A stretch of DNA of 64,000 nt from Tardiphaga sp. P9-11 (GTDB lineage Bacteria; Pseudomonadota; Alphaproteobacteria; Rhizobiales; Xanthobacteraceae), in contig NZ_NPKQ01000003.1 of the NCBI RefSeq assembly GCF_008329525.1, positions 1 to 64,000 on the forward strand. Reading direction: 5' to 3'. Below are positions 44,019 through 52,676 of this stretch, one piece after another. Below the pieces are notes generated by a model. That model saw nothing but the letters and a program-made list of their open reading frames with translations, had not been told where the DNA came from and ran no database searches. Position numbers and translations under genes: made by a program. Position 1 is the first letter of the stretch. The number at the start of each line of letters is the position of its first letter.

Positions 44019-44034
44019 GGAGCCGCAGAGCTCC
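44019..44034 (+). ncRNA. 5' leader hairpin of paralog 4
   Basis: GGAGC-CGCAGA-GCTCC with the same CGCAGA loop as the paralog 3 leader and a compensated closing pair. It is preceded by GGTGTTGAAT and an outer TTGAAT/ATTCAA pair (44006-44011 and 44036-44041) that could extend the structure. It is 45 bases upstream of ATG 44080. Confidence 0.4.
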
Positions 44035-44079
44035 GATTCAAAAAATGTAACACATCACAATTGATCAGGGAGATCAGAA

Positions 44080-45309
44080 ATGCCCGCAATGCATCTGCGT
44101 CTGGCCGCGTTTCCGGCTATCTTGGGTTTACTTGCCGCCTCCGCAACCGGCGCGCTCGCGCAGAAAAAATATGATCCCGGCGCGACCGATACAGAAATCA
44201 AGATCGGCAATATCATGCCCTATAGTGGACCGGCCTCCGCTTACGGCGTCATCGGCAAGACCGAAGAGGCCTATTTCAAGAAGATCAACGCCGAAGGCGG
44301 CATCAACGGCCGCAAGATCAATTTCATCAGCTATGACGATGCCTATTCACCGCCGAAAACAGTGGAGCAGGCGCGCAAGCTGGTGGAGTCTGATGAGGTC
44401 CTGCTGGTCTTCAACCCGCTAGGCACGCCGCCGAATTCAGCGATCCACAAATACATGAACAGCAAGAAGGTGCCGCAACTGTTCGTCGCTACCGGCGCCA
44501 CCAAGTGGAACGATCCGAAGGACTTCCCCTGGACCATGGGCTGGCAGCCTAGCTACCAGAGCGAAACCCAGATCTATGCGAAATATTTGTTGAAGGAGAA
44601 GCCGAACTCGAAGATCGCAGTGCTCTATCAGAACGACGATTACGGCAAGGACTATCTCAAAGGACTCAAGGACGGCCTCGGCGCCAAGGCAGCCTCGATG
44701 ATCGTGATCGAGGACAGCTATGAAACTTCCGAGCCGACCATCGACAGCCATATCGTGAAGCTGAAGGCGACCAATGCCGACGTCTTCATCAACATCACCA
44801 CGCCGAAATTCGCCGCGCAGGCGATCAAGAAAATCGCCGAGGTCGGCTGGAAACCGCTGCACTTCCTCAACAACGTGTCCGCTTCCGTCGGCAGCGTGAT
44901 GAAGCCCGCCGGTTTCGAGAACGGCCAGGACATTGTCTCGGCCGCCTACGCCAAGGATGTGTCTGACCCGCAATGGAAGGACGACGAAGGCATGAAGACG
45001 TTTCTTGCATTCATGACCAAGGACTTCCCGGACGGCAACAAGCTCGACAACAATGTTATCGTCGGCTACGGCGCGGCACAGACGCTGGTGAAAGTACTGC
45101 AGATGTGCGGCGATAATCTTACCCGCGAAAACGTCATGAAGCAGGCCGCCAGCCTGAAGGACTATCGCACCGAGATCCTGCTGCCGGGCATCAAGATCAA
45201 CACATCCGCCACGGATTTCGCGCCGATCAGCCAGCTGCAGCTGCAGCGTTTCAAGGGTGAGAAGTGGGAATTGTTCGGCGACATCATTAGCGCTGATGTC
45301 GGCGGCTAG
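44080..45309 (+). CDS. ABC substrate-binding protein, tandem paralog 4
   Basis: Peripla_BP_6 protein of 409 residues; signal peptide ends TGALAQ near residue 28, mature start KYDPGATDTEIKIGNIMPYSG. Differs from its neighbours in YFKKINAEGG, SAIHKYMNSKKVPQ and a C-terminal lobe FLAFMTKDFPDGNKLDNNV. GGGAG lies eight bases before ATG 44080. A perfect 13-bp hairpin follows at 45341. Confidence 0.88.
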   Translation: MPAMHLRLAAFPAILGLLAASATGALAQKKYDPGATDTEIKIGNIMPYSGPASAYGVIGKTEEAYFKKINAEGGINGRKINFISYDDAYSPPKTVEQARKLVESDEVLLVFNPLGTPPNSAIHKYMNSKKVPQLFVATGATKWNDPKDFPWTMGWQPSYQSETQIYAKYLLKEKPNSKIAVLYQNDDYGKDYLKGLKDGLGAKAASMIVIEDSYETSEPTIDSHIVKLKATNADVFINITTPKFAAQAIKKIAEVGWKPLHFLNNVSASVGSVMKPAGFENGQDIVSAAYAKDVSDPQWKDDEGMKTFLAFMTKDFPDGNKLDNNVIVGYGAAQTLVKVLQMCGDNLTRENVMKQAASLKDYRTEILLPGIKINTSATDFAPISQLQLQRFKGEKWELFGDIISADVGG

Positions 45310-45340
45310 CCACCCACATTCCACGAAACGGAAAATGCGT

Positions 45341-45381
45341 GAGGCCTGCGTCAGACGTGACGCAGGCCTCACTGCGTTTTT
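45341..45381 (+). terminator. Terminator after paralog 4
   Basis: GAGGCCTGCGTCA (45341-45353) pairs perfectly with TGACGCAGGCCTC (45358-45370) across a 4-base loop. A TTTTT run begins six bases later. Confidence 0.78.
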
Positions 45382-45428
45382 CGGCTCTTTCCATTTGAGC
45401 CACTGAGCAATCGCGGTATGATTATCTC

Positions 45429-45447
45429 GCAGGCGCACAAGGCCTGC
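45429..45447 (+). ncRNA. 5' leader hairpin of paralog 5
   Basis: GCAGGC-N7-GCCTGC, a 6-bp stem at the same relative place as the hairpins before paralogs 3 and 4 and also preceded by GGTAT. The loop GCACAAG only resembles CGCAGA, so equivalence is tentative. Confidence 0.3.
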
Positions 45448-45490
45448 AGAACAAGAAAATCATGCCTTGCACGCAAGGGAAGGAACTCAA

Positions 45491-46732
45491 ATGTCTGCCA
45501 CGACCGCGCGGCTGTTGTCGCTCTCGGCCGCCGCCATGTTGCTCGCCGCCTCCAACTCCACCGTTCTCGCCCAGAAGAAATATGACACCGGCGCCAGCGA
45601 CACCGAAATCAAGCTCGGCAACATCGTGCCCTATAGCGGACCGGCCTCGGCCTATGGTGCCGTCGGCAAGGCGCAGGCCGGCTATTTCAAGATGATCAAC
45701 GACAAAGGCGGCATCAACGGCCGCATGATCAACTACATCTCCTATGACGACGCCTATTCGCCACCGAAGGCTGTCGAGCAGACCCGCAAACTCGTTGAAT
45801 CCGACGAAGTGCTGTTGATGTTCTCGGCATTGGGCACACCGTCCAACACCGCGATCCAGAAATATCTCAACGCCAAGAAGGTGCCGCAGCTCTTCCTGGC
45901 CACCGGCGCCACGAAGTGGGCCGATCCGAAGAATTTTCCGTGGACCATGGGCTGGCTGCCCAGCTACCAGAGCGAAGGCCGCATCTATGCCAAGTACCTG
46001 CTGAAGGAAAAGGCCGGTGCTAAGATTGGTGTGCTCTATCAGAACGACGACTTCGGCAAGGACTACCTGAAGGGCGTCAAGGACGGCCTCGGCGAGAAGG
46101 CTTCGTCCATCGTCATCGAGGAGAGCTATGAGCTCACCGAACCCACCGTGGACTCCCACATCGTCAAGATGAAGTCGCTCAATCCCGACGTAGTCGTCAT
46201 TTTCGCGACGCCCAAGTTTGCCGCGCAGACCATCAAGAAGATTGCCGAGCTGGGCTGGAAGCCTACCATGATCGTGCCGGGAGTCAGCGTCTCGATCGGT
46301 CAGGTGCTGCGTCCCGCAGGCTTCGAGAACGCGCAGGGCTTGCTCTCCGCGCACTACTCCAAGGACGCCACCGACCCGCAGTGGAAGGACGATCCAGGCA
46401 TCAAGGCCTATCGCGAATTCCTCGCCAAATACGTGCCGGACGGCAACCCGTCGGATTCGTCGCTGATGTCCGGCTACAATATCGCCGAGACTATGGCGAT
46501 CTTGCTCAAGCAGTGCGGTGACGACCTCACCCGCGCCAACGTGATGAAGCAGGCGGCGAACCTGAAGGACGTCCAGCAGTCGACACTGCTGCCGGGCGTC
46601 AAGGTCAACACCTCGCCGACCGATTTCTCGCCGATCGAGCAGATGCAGCTGATGCGCTTCGAAGGCGAGAACTGGAAACTGTTCGGCGACGTGCTGACGG
46701 GTGAACTCGGCACGGGCGGCAGCGGCGGTTAA
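45491..46732 (+). CDS. ABC substrate-binding protein, tandem paralog 5
   Basis: Peripla_BP_6 protein of 413 residues with signal peptide ending STVLAQ near residue 28, mature start KYDTGASDTEIKLGNIVPYSG, and an added glycine-rich C-terminal tail (GTGGSGG). Distinct features are AVGKAQAGYFKMINDKGG and ILLKQCGDDLTRANVMKQAANLKDV. GGGAAGGAA precedes ATG 45491; an upstream in-frame ATG at 45467 lacks such a site. The array ends here; a palindromic repeat at 46745 follows. Confidence 0.88.
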   Translation: MSATTARLLSLSAAAMLLAASNSTVLAQKKYDTGASDTEIKLGNIVPYSGPASAYGAVGKAQAGYFKMINDKGGINGRMINYISYDDAYSPPKAVEQTRKLVESDEVLLMFSALGTPSNTAIQKYLNAKKVPQLFLATGATKWADPKNFPWTMGWLPSYQSEGRIYAKYLLKEKAGAKIGVLYQNDDFGKDYLKGVKDGLGEKASSIVIEESYELTEPTVDSHIVKMKSLNPDVVVIFATPKFAAQTIKKIAELGWKPTMIVPGVSVSIGQVLRPAGFENAQGLLSAHYSKDATDPQWKDDPGIKAYREFLAKYVPDGNPSDSSLMSGYNIAETMAILLKQCGDDLTRANVMKQAANLKDVQQSTLLPGVKVNTSPTDFSPIEQMQLMRFEGENWKLFGDVLTGELGTGGSGG

Positions 46733-46744
46733 GCGATGCAATTT

Positions 46745-46775
46745 CTTCCCCTCTCCCCTTACGGGAGAGGGGAAG
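46745..46775. repeat. Palindromic intergenic repeat
   Basis: CTTCCCCTCTCCC (46745-46757) and GGGAGAGGGGAAG (46763-46775) form a perfect 13-bp stem with a 5-base loop and no T-run. A related GGGAGAGGG-containing segment occurs at 46861-46870, so the whole 46735-46875 gap looks like a REP-type element as found widely between genes in this bacterial family. Confidence 0.6.
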
Positions 46776-46923
46776 CCCCGGGGGTCCGTTGCTCTCCTCT
46801 CGACCCCGCTTCGCGTGTTCGATCCACCCTCCCCCACATAGCGCAGCTGCGCTGCGCCTAAGGGAGAGGGCAAGAAGGGCAGCCATCTTGCCGTCCCTGC
46901 CATAGAGCGGCATAACCCCGGGC

Positions 46924-48204
46924 ATGACCGATAAACGCCCCCTGCTCCGCGCAATTTTCGATGCCGCAGTTGCTGCGGCCCATCCCGATGTCATCCTTGG
47001 CGCCCACCTGCCGGCGCCGCCGAAGGGCCGCATCATCTGCCTCGCCGCCGGCAAAGGCGCCGCGGCCATGGCCGCCGCCGCCGAGGCGCATTATCTCGAT
47101 ACACTGAAGCTCGATCCCGCGCGCCTGATCGGCATCGCTACCACACGCCATGGCCATGGCGTGCCCACCAGGCGCATCCGTGTAGTCGAGGCCGGCCATC
47201 CCGTGCCCGACGAAGCCGGGCTCAAAGGCGCTGACGACAGTCTCAAGCTCGCGGCAGAGGCCACTGCTGACGACCTCCTGCTGGTGCTGATTTCCGGCGG
47301 CGGCTCGGCCAACTGGACCGCGCCCGTAGCGGGCATCACCTTCCAGCAGAAGCAACAGCTCAACCGCGCGCTGCTGCGCTCCGGCGCCGTCATCGGCGAG
47401 ATCAACACCGTGCGCAAGCACCTCTCGCGCATCAAAGGCGGCCGCCTCGCCCGCGCGGGCCAGAAGGCGGAGATCGTCACGCTGGCGATTTCCGATGTGC
47501 CACATGACGATCCTGCGGTGATCGCGTCAGGACCGACGGTTCCGGATATGACCACGCTGTCTGATGCCCGCGCTATCATTGCAAAATTCAATCTCGCCAT
47601 CGACGATGCTGTCCGCGCCGCGCTCAGCGACGAGGCCAATGAAAGCGTCAAACCGAACGATCCGGCTTTCGCGCGCGCGCGTTTCGAGCTGATCGCACGC
47701 CCGCGGGAGTCACTCGATGCCGCGATCAAGGTAGCGAAGGATGCCGGCTACGAGATCATCGATCTCGGCGCCGATCTCGAAGGCGAAGCCCGCGATGTCG
47801 CCGCCGACCACGCGAAGCTCGCATTGAAAGCCAAAGCCGATGGCAAGAAGCTGGCGATCCTATCGGGTGGGGAGCTGACGGTCACGGTCGTTGGCACTGG
47901 CCGCGGCGGCCCGAACCAGGAATATGCGCTGGCGCTGGTCGAGGCGTTCAAGGACACGACGGGGATCGTTGCACTCGCAGGCGACACTGACGGCGCCGAT
48001 GGCGGCGCCGGCAGCGCCAGCGATCCCGCCGGTGCAATCGTGGACGCGCGCACATTCGAGGCGATGCGTGCGCAGAAGCTGGATGCGAAGGCGACGCTGG
48101 CGAATAACGACGCAACGACGTTCTTCACGGCGACGGGCGATCTACTGCAGACCGGGCCGACGCTGACCAATGTGAACGATGTCAGGGTAATTCTGGTGGG
48201 TTGA
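46924..48204 (+). CDS. Glycerate 2-kinase (MOFRL family)
   Basis: Kinase of 426 residues that converts D-glycerate to 2-phosphoglycerate (the GckA/TtuD family), feeding tartrate, glyoxylate or serine-cycle products into glycolysis. The N-terminal DUF4147 part has AAGKGAAAMAAAAE near residue 42, the LLLVLISGGGSA motif near residue 118 and INTVRKHLSRIKGGRLA; the C-terminal MOFRL domain has LSGGELTVTVVGTGRGGPNQE and GDTDGADGG. It stands alone between the binding-protein array and a palindromic repeat. Confidence 0.9.
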   Translation: MTDKRPLLRAIFDAAVAAAHPDVILGAHLPAPPKGRIICLAAGKGAAAMAAAAEAHYLDTLKLDPARLIGIATTRHGHGVPTRRIRVVEAGHPVPDEAGLKGADDSLKLAAEATADDLLLVLISGGGSANWTAPVAGITFQQKQQLNRALLRSGAVIGEINTVRKHLSRIKGGRLARAGQKAEIVTLAISDVPHDDPAVIASGPTVPDMTTLSDARAIIAKFNLAIDDAVRAALSDEANESVKPNDPAFARARFELIARPRESLDAAIKVAKDAGYEIIDLGADLEGEARDVAADHAKLALKAKADGKKLAILSGGELTVTVVGTGRGGPNQEYALALVEAFKDTTGIVALAGDTDGADGGAGSASDPAGAIVDARTFEAMRAQKLDAKATLANNDATTFFTATGDLLQTGPTLTNVNDVRVILVG

Positions 48205-48209
48205 TCACA

Positions 48210-48360
48210 AGCTGTCATTCCGGGGCGCGAAGGCCACTTGGCGGTCGCGAACCTCAGCAACTCCACTTGGAGTGGCGGGGAATCCAGTAGTGCCATATCA
48301 TACCGGGCTTCCGGGCTCGCGCTCTCGGCAATGCCGAGATCGCGCCCCGGAATGACAGCT
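48210..48360. repeat. Intergenic palindromic repeat with 20-bp perfect ends
   Basis: AGCTGTCATTCCGGGGCGCG (48210-48229) is the exact inverted complement of 48341-48360. The 111 bases between contain further short palindromes. A shorter relative of the same ends lies at 61416-61552. The right end supplies the last two bases of the stop codon of the MarR gene at 48359. No open frame is inside, so it is a non-autonomous element of MITE or REP type. Confidence 0.8.
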
Positions 48361-48865
48361 AAAACTCCCGGGCGATCTTCGCCATCATCCCCAGCAGCGC
48401 CTTGTGATCCGCAGGACCCAGCACCTCGATCAAACGTGCTTCATGCCGCGTCGCAACCAGCTTCTTGGCGCGGGTCAGCGTGGCGCGGCCTTTGTCGGTG
48501 AGCATCAGCACATGGGAGCGGCGGTCGCTCGGTGAGCGCATCCGCGTCAGCAAGTCGCGGCTTTCCAGCGCGTCGAGCAGCGAGACGAAATTCGGACGGA
48601 GGATGCCGAGCGTGTTGGCGATCTCGGTCTGGTTGCGGCCGGGGTTTTTGTCCAGCAGCAGCAGCACCGAGAACTGCGCGGGTGTCAGCTGCAGCGGCGC
48701 CATGCAGCGCAGGAAGTCCTCAAACACCTTCAACTGCGCACGTTTCAGCGAATAGCCCAGCAGTTCGGAGAGTTCGCCGAGCTGCAGCGCACAGCCCTCC
48801 TCGTCGAACCCACCGGGCGCGACTTGCTTGGCTTGATACTGGGACGTCGTCTTTGAAACAGTCAT
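48359..48865 (-). CDS. couR: MarR-family regulator, probable CouR
   Basis: MarR regulator of 168 residues with the winged helix NQTEIANTLGILRPNFVSLLDALESRDLL and wing RMRSPSDRRSHVLMLTDKGR. Divergent from a liv-type importer and part of a phenylpropanoid cluster whose order matches the R. palustris cou locus as I recall it, where CouR represses and p-coumaroyl-CoA releases it. A candidate motif is found at 48931-48960 and stronger copies at 58880 and 62660. Its TAG stop runs into the palindromic repeat. The name CouR rests on context. Confidence 0.8.
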   Translation of the reverse strand: MTVSKTTSQYQAKQVAPGGFDEEGCALQLGELSELLGYSLKRAQLKVFEDFLRCMAPLQLTPAQFSVLLLLDKNPGRNQTEIANTLGILRPNFVSLLDALESRDLLTRMRSPSDRRSHVLMLTDKGRATLTRAKKLVATRHEARLIEVLGPADHKALLGMMAKIAREF

Positions 48866-48930
48866 CGCTCGCTTTCCGCGATCGCCGCGGCCTGAATGAA
48901 ATAGCCAGTCGACATGCGACGGGCCTTGAG

Positions 48931-48960
48931 ATTATGTTCAATAATCGTTATGAAGTATAT
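48931..48960. promoter_or_regulatory. Candidate CouR sites in couR/ABC divergent promoter
   Basis: ATTAT-GTTCA-ATAAT (48931-48945) is a perfect 5-bp inverted repeat, and TTATG-AAG-TATAT (48948-48960) is an imperfect match to the TTATA-N3-TATAA motif seen at 58880 and 62660. Both lie in the 184-base AT-rich gap between couR and the importer operon. Confidence 0.5.
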
Positions 48961-49049
48961 CAAATAGACGGCGGGTTTCAACCGCCATTGTTGATTGTCC
49001 TGCGCCTGTGGTATCCGCGGCGCCAGACAGTGCGGGGGAGCGTCCGGCT

Positions 49050-50090
49050 TTGAATACAACGATCTTGCTGTTCCTTTTGCAGGACGGCATCACCAACGGC
49101 GCGATCTATGCGCTGCTTGGGCTGGCCCTTGTGCTGGTCTTTGCGGTGACGCGCGTCATCCTGATCCCGCAGGGCGAATTCATCACCTTCGGCGCGCTGA
49201 CCTATGCCAGTCTCTCGGCCGGCCAGATGCCGGGCACAATCAAGCTGGCCGTCGCCATGGGCGTCGTCGCCTTCGCCTTCGATCTCTTCACCTTCCGCAA
49301 GGCGTTGCATGCCAGGCGCGTACTGCGCTCCGTGGCTGTCAATATCGTCTTCCCGCTGGCGATCTGGGGCGTGATGTGGGCGCTGGGTGGACGGCCGGGG
49401 AATATCGCCCTCAACATCGTGCTGTCGTTGCTGATCGTTGCCGCCATCGGCCTTTATCTCTATCGCATCGCGTTCCAGCCAATCGCCCACACCTCGGTGC
49501 TGGTGCTGCTGATCGCGTCGGTCGGCTGCCATCTGGCGTTGCAGGGTTTCGGCCTCGTCTTCTTCGGGGCTGAAGGCCAGCGGGGACCTGCGATCTCGTC
49601 TGACGCCATCACCATCGGCGCATTACGCTTCACCGGCCAGAGCATCGCCGTCTATGGCATCACCATCGCGCTGATCATCGGCCTCTGGCTGTTCTTCGGC
49701 TATACGCTCTATGGCAAGGCGCTGCGCGCCACGGCGGTGAACCGCCTCGGTGCCCGTCTCGTCGGCATCCGCACGTCGCTGTCGGGCCAGATCGCGTTCC
49801 TGCTGGCCTCGGTCATCGGCGCAATCTCGGGCATCCTGATCGTGCCGATCACCACGCTCTATTACGACACCGGCTTCCTGATCGGCCTGAAGGGCTTCAT
49901 CGCTGCCATCATCGGCGGCCTCGTCAGCTATCCGCTCACCGCCACCGCAGCGATCCTGGTCGGCTGCGTCGAGGCGTTCTCGTCGTTCTATGCAAGCAAC
50001 TACAAGGAAGTCATCGTCTTCACACTGATCCTTCCGGTGCTGGTGCTGCGTTCGCTCGCCGCCCCCGCCGTCGAAGAAGAGAAGGATTGA
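49050..50090 (+). CDS. LivH-type ABC permease of the aromatic-acid importer
   Basis: Permease of 346 residues starting LLFLLQDGITNGAIYALLGLALVLVF and followed by VTRVILIPQGEFITFGALTY, a LivH variant with an insertion of about 60 residues (AVAMGVVAFAFDLFTFRK to LYLYRIAF). I chose TTG 49050 because GGGGGAG lies nine bases upstream; GTG 49008 in frame would add 14 residues. By position it corresponds to a membrane component of the CouPSTU-type p-coumarate importer. Confidence 0.85.
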   Translation: MNTTILLFLLQDGITNGAIYALLGLALVLVFAVTRVILIPQGEFITFGALTYASLSAGQMPGTIKLAVAMGVVAFAFDLFTFRKALHARRVLRSVAVNIVFPLAIWGVMWALGGRPGNIALNIVLSLLIVAAIGLYLYRIAFQPIAHTSVLVLLIASVGCHLALQGFGLVFFGAEGQRGPAISSDAITIGALRFTGQSIAVYGITIALIIGLWLFFGYTLYGKALRATAVNRLGARLVGIRTSLSGQIAFLLASVIGAISGILIVPITTLYYDTGFLIGLKGFIAAIIGGLVSYPLTATAAILVGCVEAFSSFYASNYKEVIVFTLILPVLVLRSLAAPAVEEEKD

Positions 50091-50095
50091 GCGCC

Positions 50096-51868
50096 ATGAC
50101 GTCGCGTATCCTTCCCATTCTCGTCTTCGCGCTGGTGATGGCCGCAATCCCGTTCATACCGGGCGTGCCGCCGTTCTGGATCGTGCTCTTGGACAATATC
50201 GGCCTCGCCGCACTCGTCGCCATGGGCCTCGTGCTGCTCACTGGTGTCGGCGGTCTGACCTCGTTCGGCCAGGCGGCGTTCTGCGGCTTCGGCGCTTATA
50301 CGACCGCCTATCTGACGACCGCCTACGGCATGTCACCGTGGCTGACGCTGCCAATGTCGCTGATCGTCTCGGGCCTCGCTGCGGTGTTCCTCGGCATCAT
50401 CACCATGCGCCTGTCGGGCCATTATCTGCCGCTCGGTACTATCGCCTGGGGCATCAGTCTCTTCTATCTATTCAGTAAGCTCGAATTCCTCGGCCGTAAC
50501 GACGGTATCTCGGGCATTCCACCGCTGTCGATCGGCAGTTGGAAGATGCTCGATCCGGGCTCGATCTATTTCGTGATCTGGATCGCGGTCATCGTCTGCG
50601 CGCTGCTGTCCATGAACCTGCTGGACTCTCGTACCGGTCGTGCCATCCGCGCGCTGCGTCGCGGCCACGTCGCTGCTGAAGCATTCGGCGTGCAGACTGC
50701 GCGCGCGAAGCTGATGGTCTTCATCTACGCCGCCGTGCTCGCCGGTCTGTCCGGCTGGCTCTATGCGCATTTCCAGCGCGCCGCGAACCCGACGCCATTC
50801 GGGCCGCATCTCGGCATCGAATATCTGTTCATCGCAGTAGTCGGCGGTGCCGGTTATGTCTGGGGCGGCGTCCTCGGCGCGGCCGTGGTCGTGATCCTGA
50901 AGGAAGTGCTGCAGAGCTATCTGCCGCTGATCTTCGGCGGCGGCGGCCAGCTCGAAACCATCGTATTCGGCATCCTGCTCGTTGCGCTGCTGCAGCTAGC
51001 GCCGACCGGCATGTGGCCGTGGCTGACGGCATGGCTACCGGCCGGCGACAGCCGCAGGCGCCCGGCGCCGGCCGATGCTCTCCCTGCCCGCAGCGGCAGC
51101 CATCCCGACACCGGCGTATTGTTGCAGATAGAGAAGGCCCGCAAGCAGTTCGGCGGCGTCATTGCCGTCAATGACGTGTCGTTCACTGTGCAAGCGCGCG
51201 AGATCGTGGCGCTGATCGGCCCCAACGGCGCCGGCAAGAGCACGACATTCAATCTCATCACCGGCGTGCTGACTGCGACCGCCGGCAAGGTCGCGGTCCT
51301 CGGCAAGAGCGTCTCTGGCGCGCCGCCGCAGGAGATCGTCAAGCTCGGCATTGCCCGTACCTTCCAGCATGTGAAGCTGGTACCCGATATGACCGTGCTG
51401 GAAAACGTCGCTCTCGGCGCGCATCTGCGCGGACGTTCGGGCGCCATCGCCAGCATGCTGAGGCTTGACCGCGCCGACGAAGCGAAGCTGCTCGCGGAAG
51501 CCGCCAAGCAGATCGAACGTGTCGGTCTTGGCGACCAGATGAACCAGCTCGCAGGCAGCCTGTCGCTTGGCCAGCAGCGCATCGTCGAGATCGCGCGCGC
51601 ACTCTGCGTCGATCCGATGTTGCTGCTGCTGGATGAACCTGCCGCCGGCCTGCGCCATATGGAGAAGCAGCAGCTCGCATCGCTGCTGCGGCAGTTACGC
51701 GATGGCGGCATGTCGGTGCTGCTGGTCGAACACGATATGGGCTTCGTGATGAAGCTCGCCAACCGCATCGTGGTGCTCGATTTCGGGACCAAGATCGCCG
51801 AGGGCACGCCGGCCGACATCAAGACCAACCCCGACGTCATCAAGGCCTATCTGGGAGTGGTGGCATGA
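50096..51868 (+). CDS. Fused LivM permease and LivG ATPase
   Basis: Single 590-residue protein joining a LivM permease (residues 1 to about 310, [20 protein letters not shown] and the loop [15 protein letters not shown]) to a LivG ATPase (from about 340, Walker [10 protein letters not shown], signature LSLGQQRI, Walker [11 protein letters not shown]) through a proline/arginine-rich linker. Such fusions occur in liv-type systems for aromatic acids. ATG 50096 follows AAGGA. The gene overlaps the next ATPase by four bases. Confidence 0.9.
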   Translation: MTSRILPILVFALVMAAIPFIPGVPPFWIVLLDNIGLAALVAMGLVLLTGVGGLTSFGQAAFCGFGAYTTAYLTTAYGMSPWLTLPMSLIVSGLAAVFLGIITMRLSGHYLPLGTIAWGISLFYLFSKLEFLGRNDGISGIPPLSIGSWKMLDPGSIYFVIWIAVIVCALLSMNLLDSRTGRAIRALRRGHVAAEAFGVQTARAKLMVFIYAAVLAGLSGWLYAHFQRAANPTPFGPHLGIEYLFIAVVGGAGYVWGGVLGAAVVVILKEVLQSYLPLIFGGGGQLETIVFGILLVALLQLAPTGMWPWLTAWLPAGDSRRRPAPADALPARSGSHPDTGVLLQIEKARKQFGGVIAVNDVSFTVQAREIVALIGPNGAGKSTTFNLITGVLTATAGKVAVLGKSVSGAPPQEIVKLGIARTFQHVKLVPDMTVLENVALGAHLRGRSGAIASMLRLDRADEAKLLAEAAKQIERVGLGDQMNQLAGSLSLGQQRIVEIARALCVDPMLLLLDEPAAGLRHMEKQQLASLLRQLRDGGMSVLLVEHDMGFVMKLANRIVVLDFGTKIAEGTPADIKTNPDVIKAYLGVVA

Positions 51869-52608
51869 AGGCTCAAAACAGCGCGTTGTTGCAAGTCACC
51901 GACGCACATGTCGCTTATGGCAAGGTCGAGGCCGTGCGCGCGGTCAATCTCGAAGTCCGCACCGACGAGATCGTCACCATCATCGGCGCCAACGGCGCCG
52001 GCAAGACCACATTGCTCAATGCCGTGATGGGCATCCTGCCGCTGAAAGGCGGCGTAAGCTTTGCCGGGCAGGACGTCTCCAGGATCGACATCGAGGACCG
52101 CGTCGCCGCGGGCTTGAGCCTCGTCCCCGAGCATCGCGAATTATTCGCTACGATGAATGTGGAAGACAATCTGTTGCTCGGCGCGTTCCGCATCGACAAG
52201 GCTACGGCCGCTCGTTCGTTCGAGCACGTCTACAATTTGTTTCCGCGCCTCAAGGAGCGTCGCGAGCAGCTCGCTGGCACGCTCTCCGGCGGCGAACAGC
52301 AGATGCTCGCCATGGGCCGCGCGCTGATGGGCGCGCCGAAACTTCTGATGCTCGACGAGCCGAGCCTCGGCCTGGCCCCGATCATCGTCGCCGACATTTT
52401 CCGCATCGTCAGCGAACTGAAAGCCGCCGGCGTCTCGGTGCTGCTGGTCGAGCAGAATGCGCAGGCCGCATTGAAGATCGCCGACCGCGCTTATGTGATG
52501 GAACTCGGCGAATTCATCCTGGATGGCGCCGCCAGCGACATCGCCAGCAACCAGCGCGTGGTTGCGAGCTATCTCGGGTTTCAGCACGAGGGTGAGAGCG
52601 CGATCTGA
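51865..52608 (+). CDS. LivF-type ABC ATP-binding protein of the aromatic-acid importer
   Basis: ATPase of 247 residues with Walker A GANGAGKTT, signature LSGGEQQM and Walker B LMLDEPSLGL. ATGA overlap with the fused permease-ATPase. It completes the membrane and ATPase parts of the importer; the binding proteins are encoded just downstream on the other strand (52677 and 54027). A bidirectional terminator follows. Confidence 0.9.
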   Translation: MKAQNSALLQVTDAHVAYGKVEAVRAVNLEVRTDEIVTIIGANGAGKTTLLNAVMGILPLKGGVSFAGQDVSRIDIEDRVAAGLSLVPEHRELFATMNVEDNLLLGAFRIDKATAARSFEHVYNLFPRLKERREQLAGTLSGGEQQMLAMGRALMGAPKLLMLDEPSLGLAPIIVADIFRIVSELKAAGVSVLLVEQNAQAALKIADRAYVMELGEFILDGAASDIASNQRVVASYLGFQHEGESAI

Positions 52609-52623
52609 TCGCGATCACGTGAA

Positions 52624-52653
52624 AAAGCCGGTTGTCTCGCGACAGCCGGCTTT
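52624..52653. terminator. Bidirectional terminator between convergent operons
   Basis: AAAGCCGGTTGTC (52624-52636) and GACAGCCGGCTTT (52641-52653) form a 13-bp stem with one T-G wobble and the loop TCGC. A- and T-rich flanks on either side fit termination in both directions. Confidence 0.85.
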
Positions 52654-52676
52654 CGTTTGAGCTCGTACGCTCCGGC

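Noticed and set aside
39899-46732. Repeated sequence blocks considered as a CRISPR or simple tandem repeat
   Set aside because: The repetition has a period of about 1.4 kb and consists of full-length coding paralogs, with no short direct repeats, unique spacers or cas genes.
45422-46954. Minus-strand open frame of 510 codons opposite the fifth binding-protein gene
   Set aside because: It is the antisense shadow of a clear Peripla_BP_6 gene; its product is rich in His, Arg, Asp and Gln with no recognisable domain. Similar antisense frames oppose the other array genes and livK.
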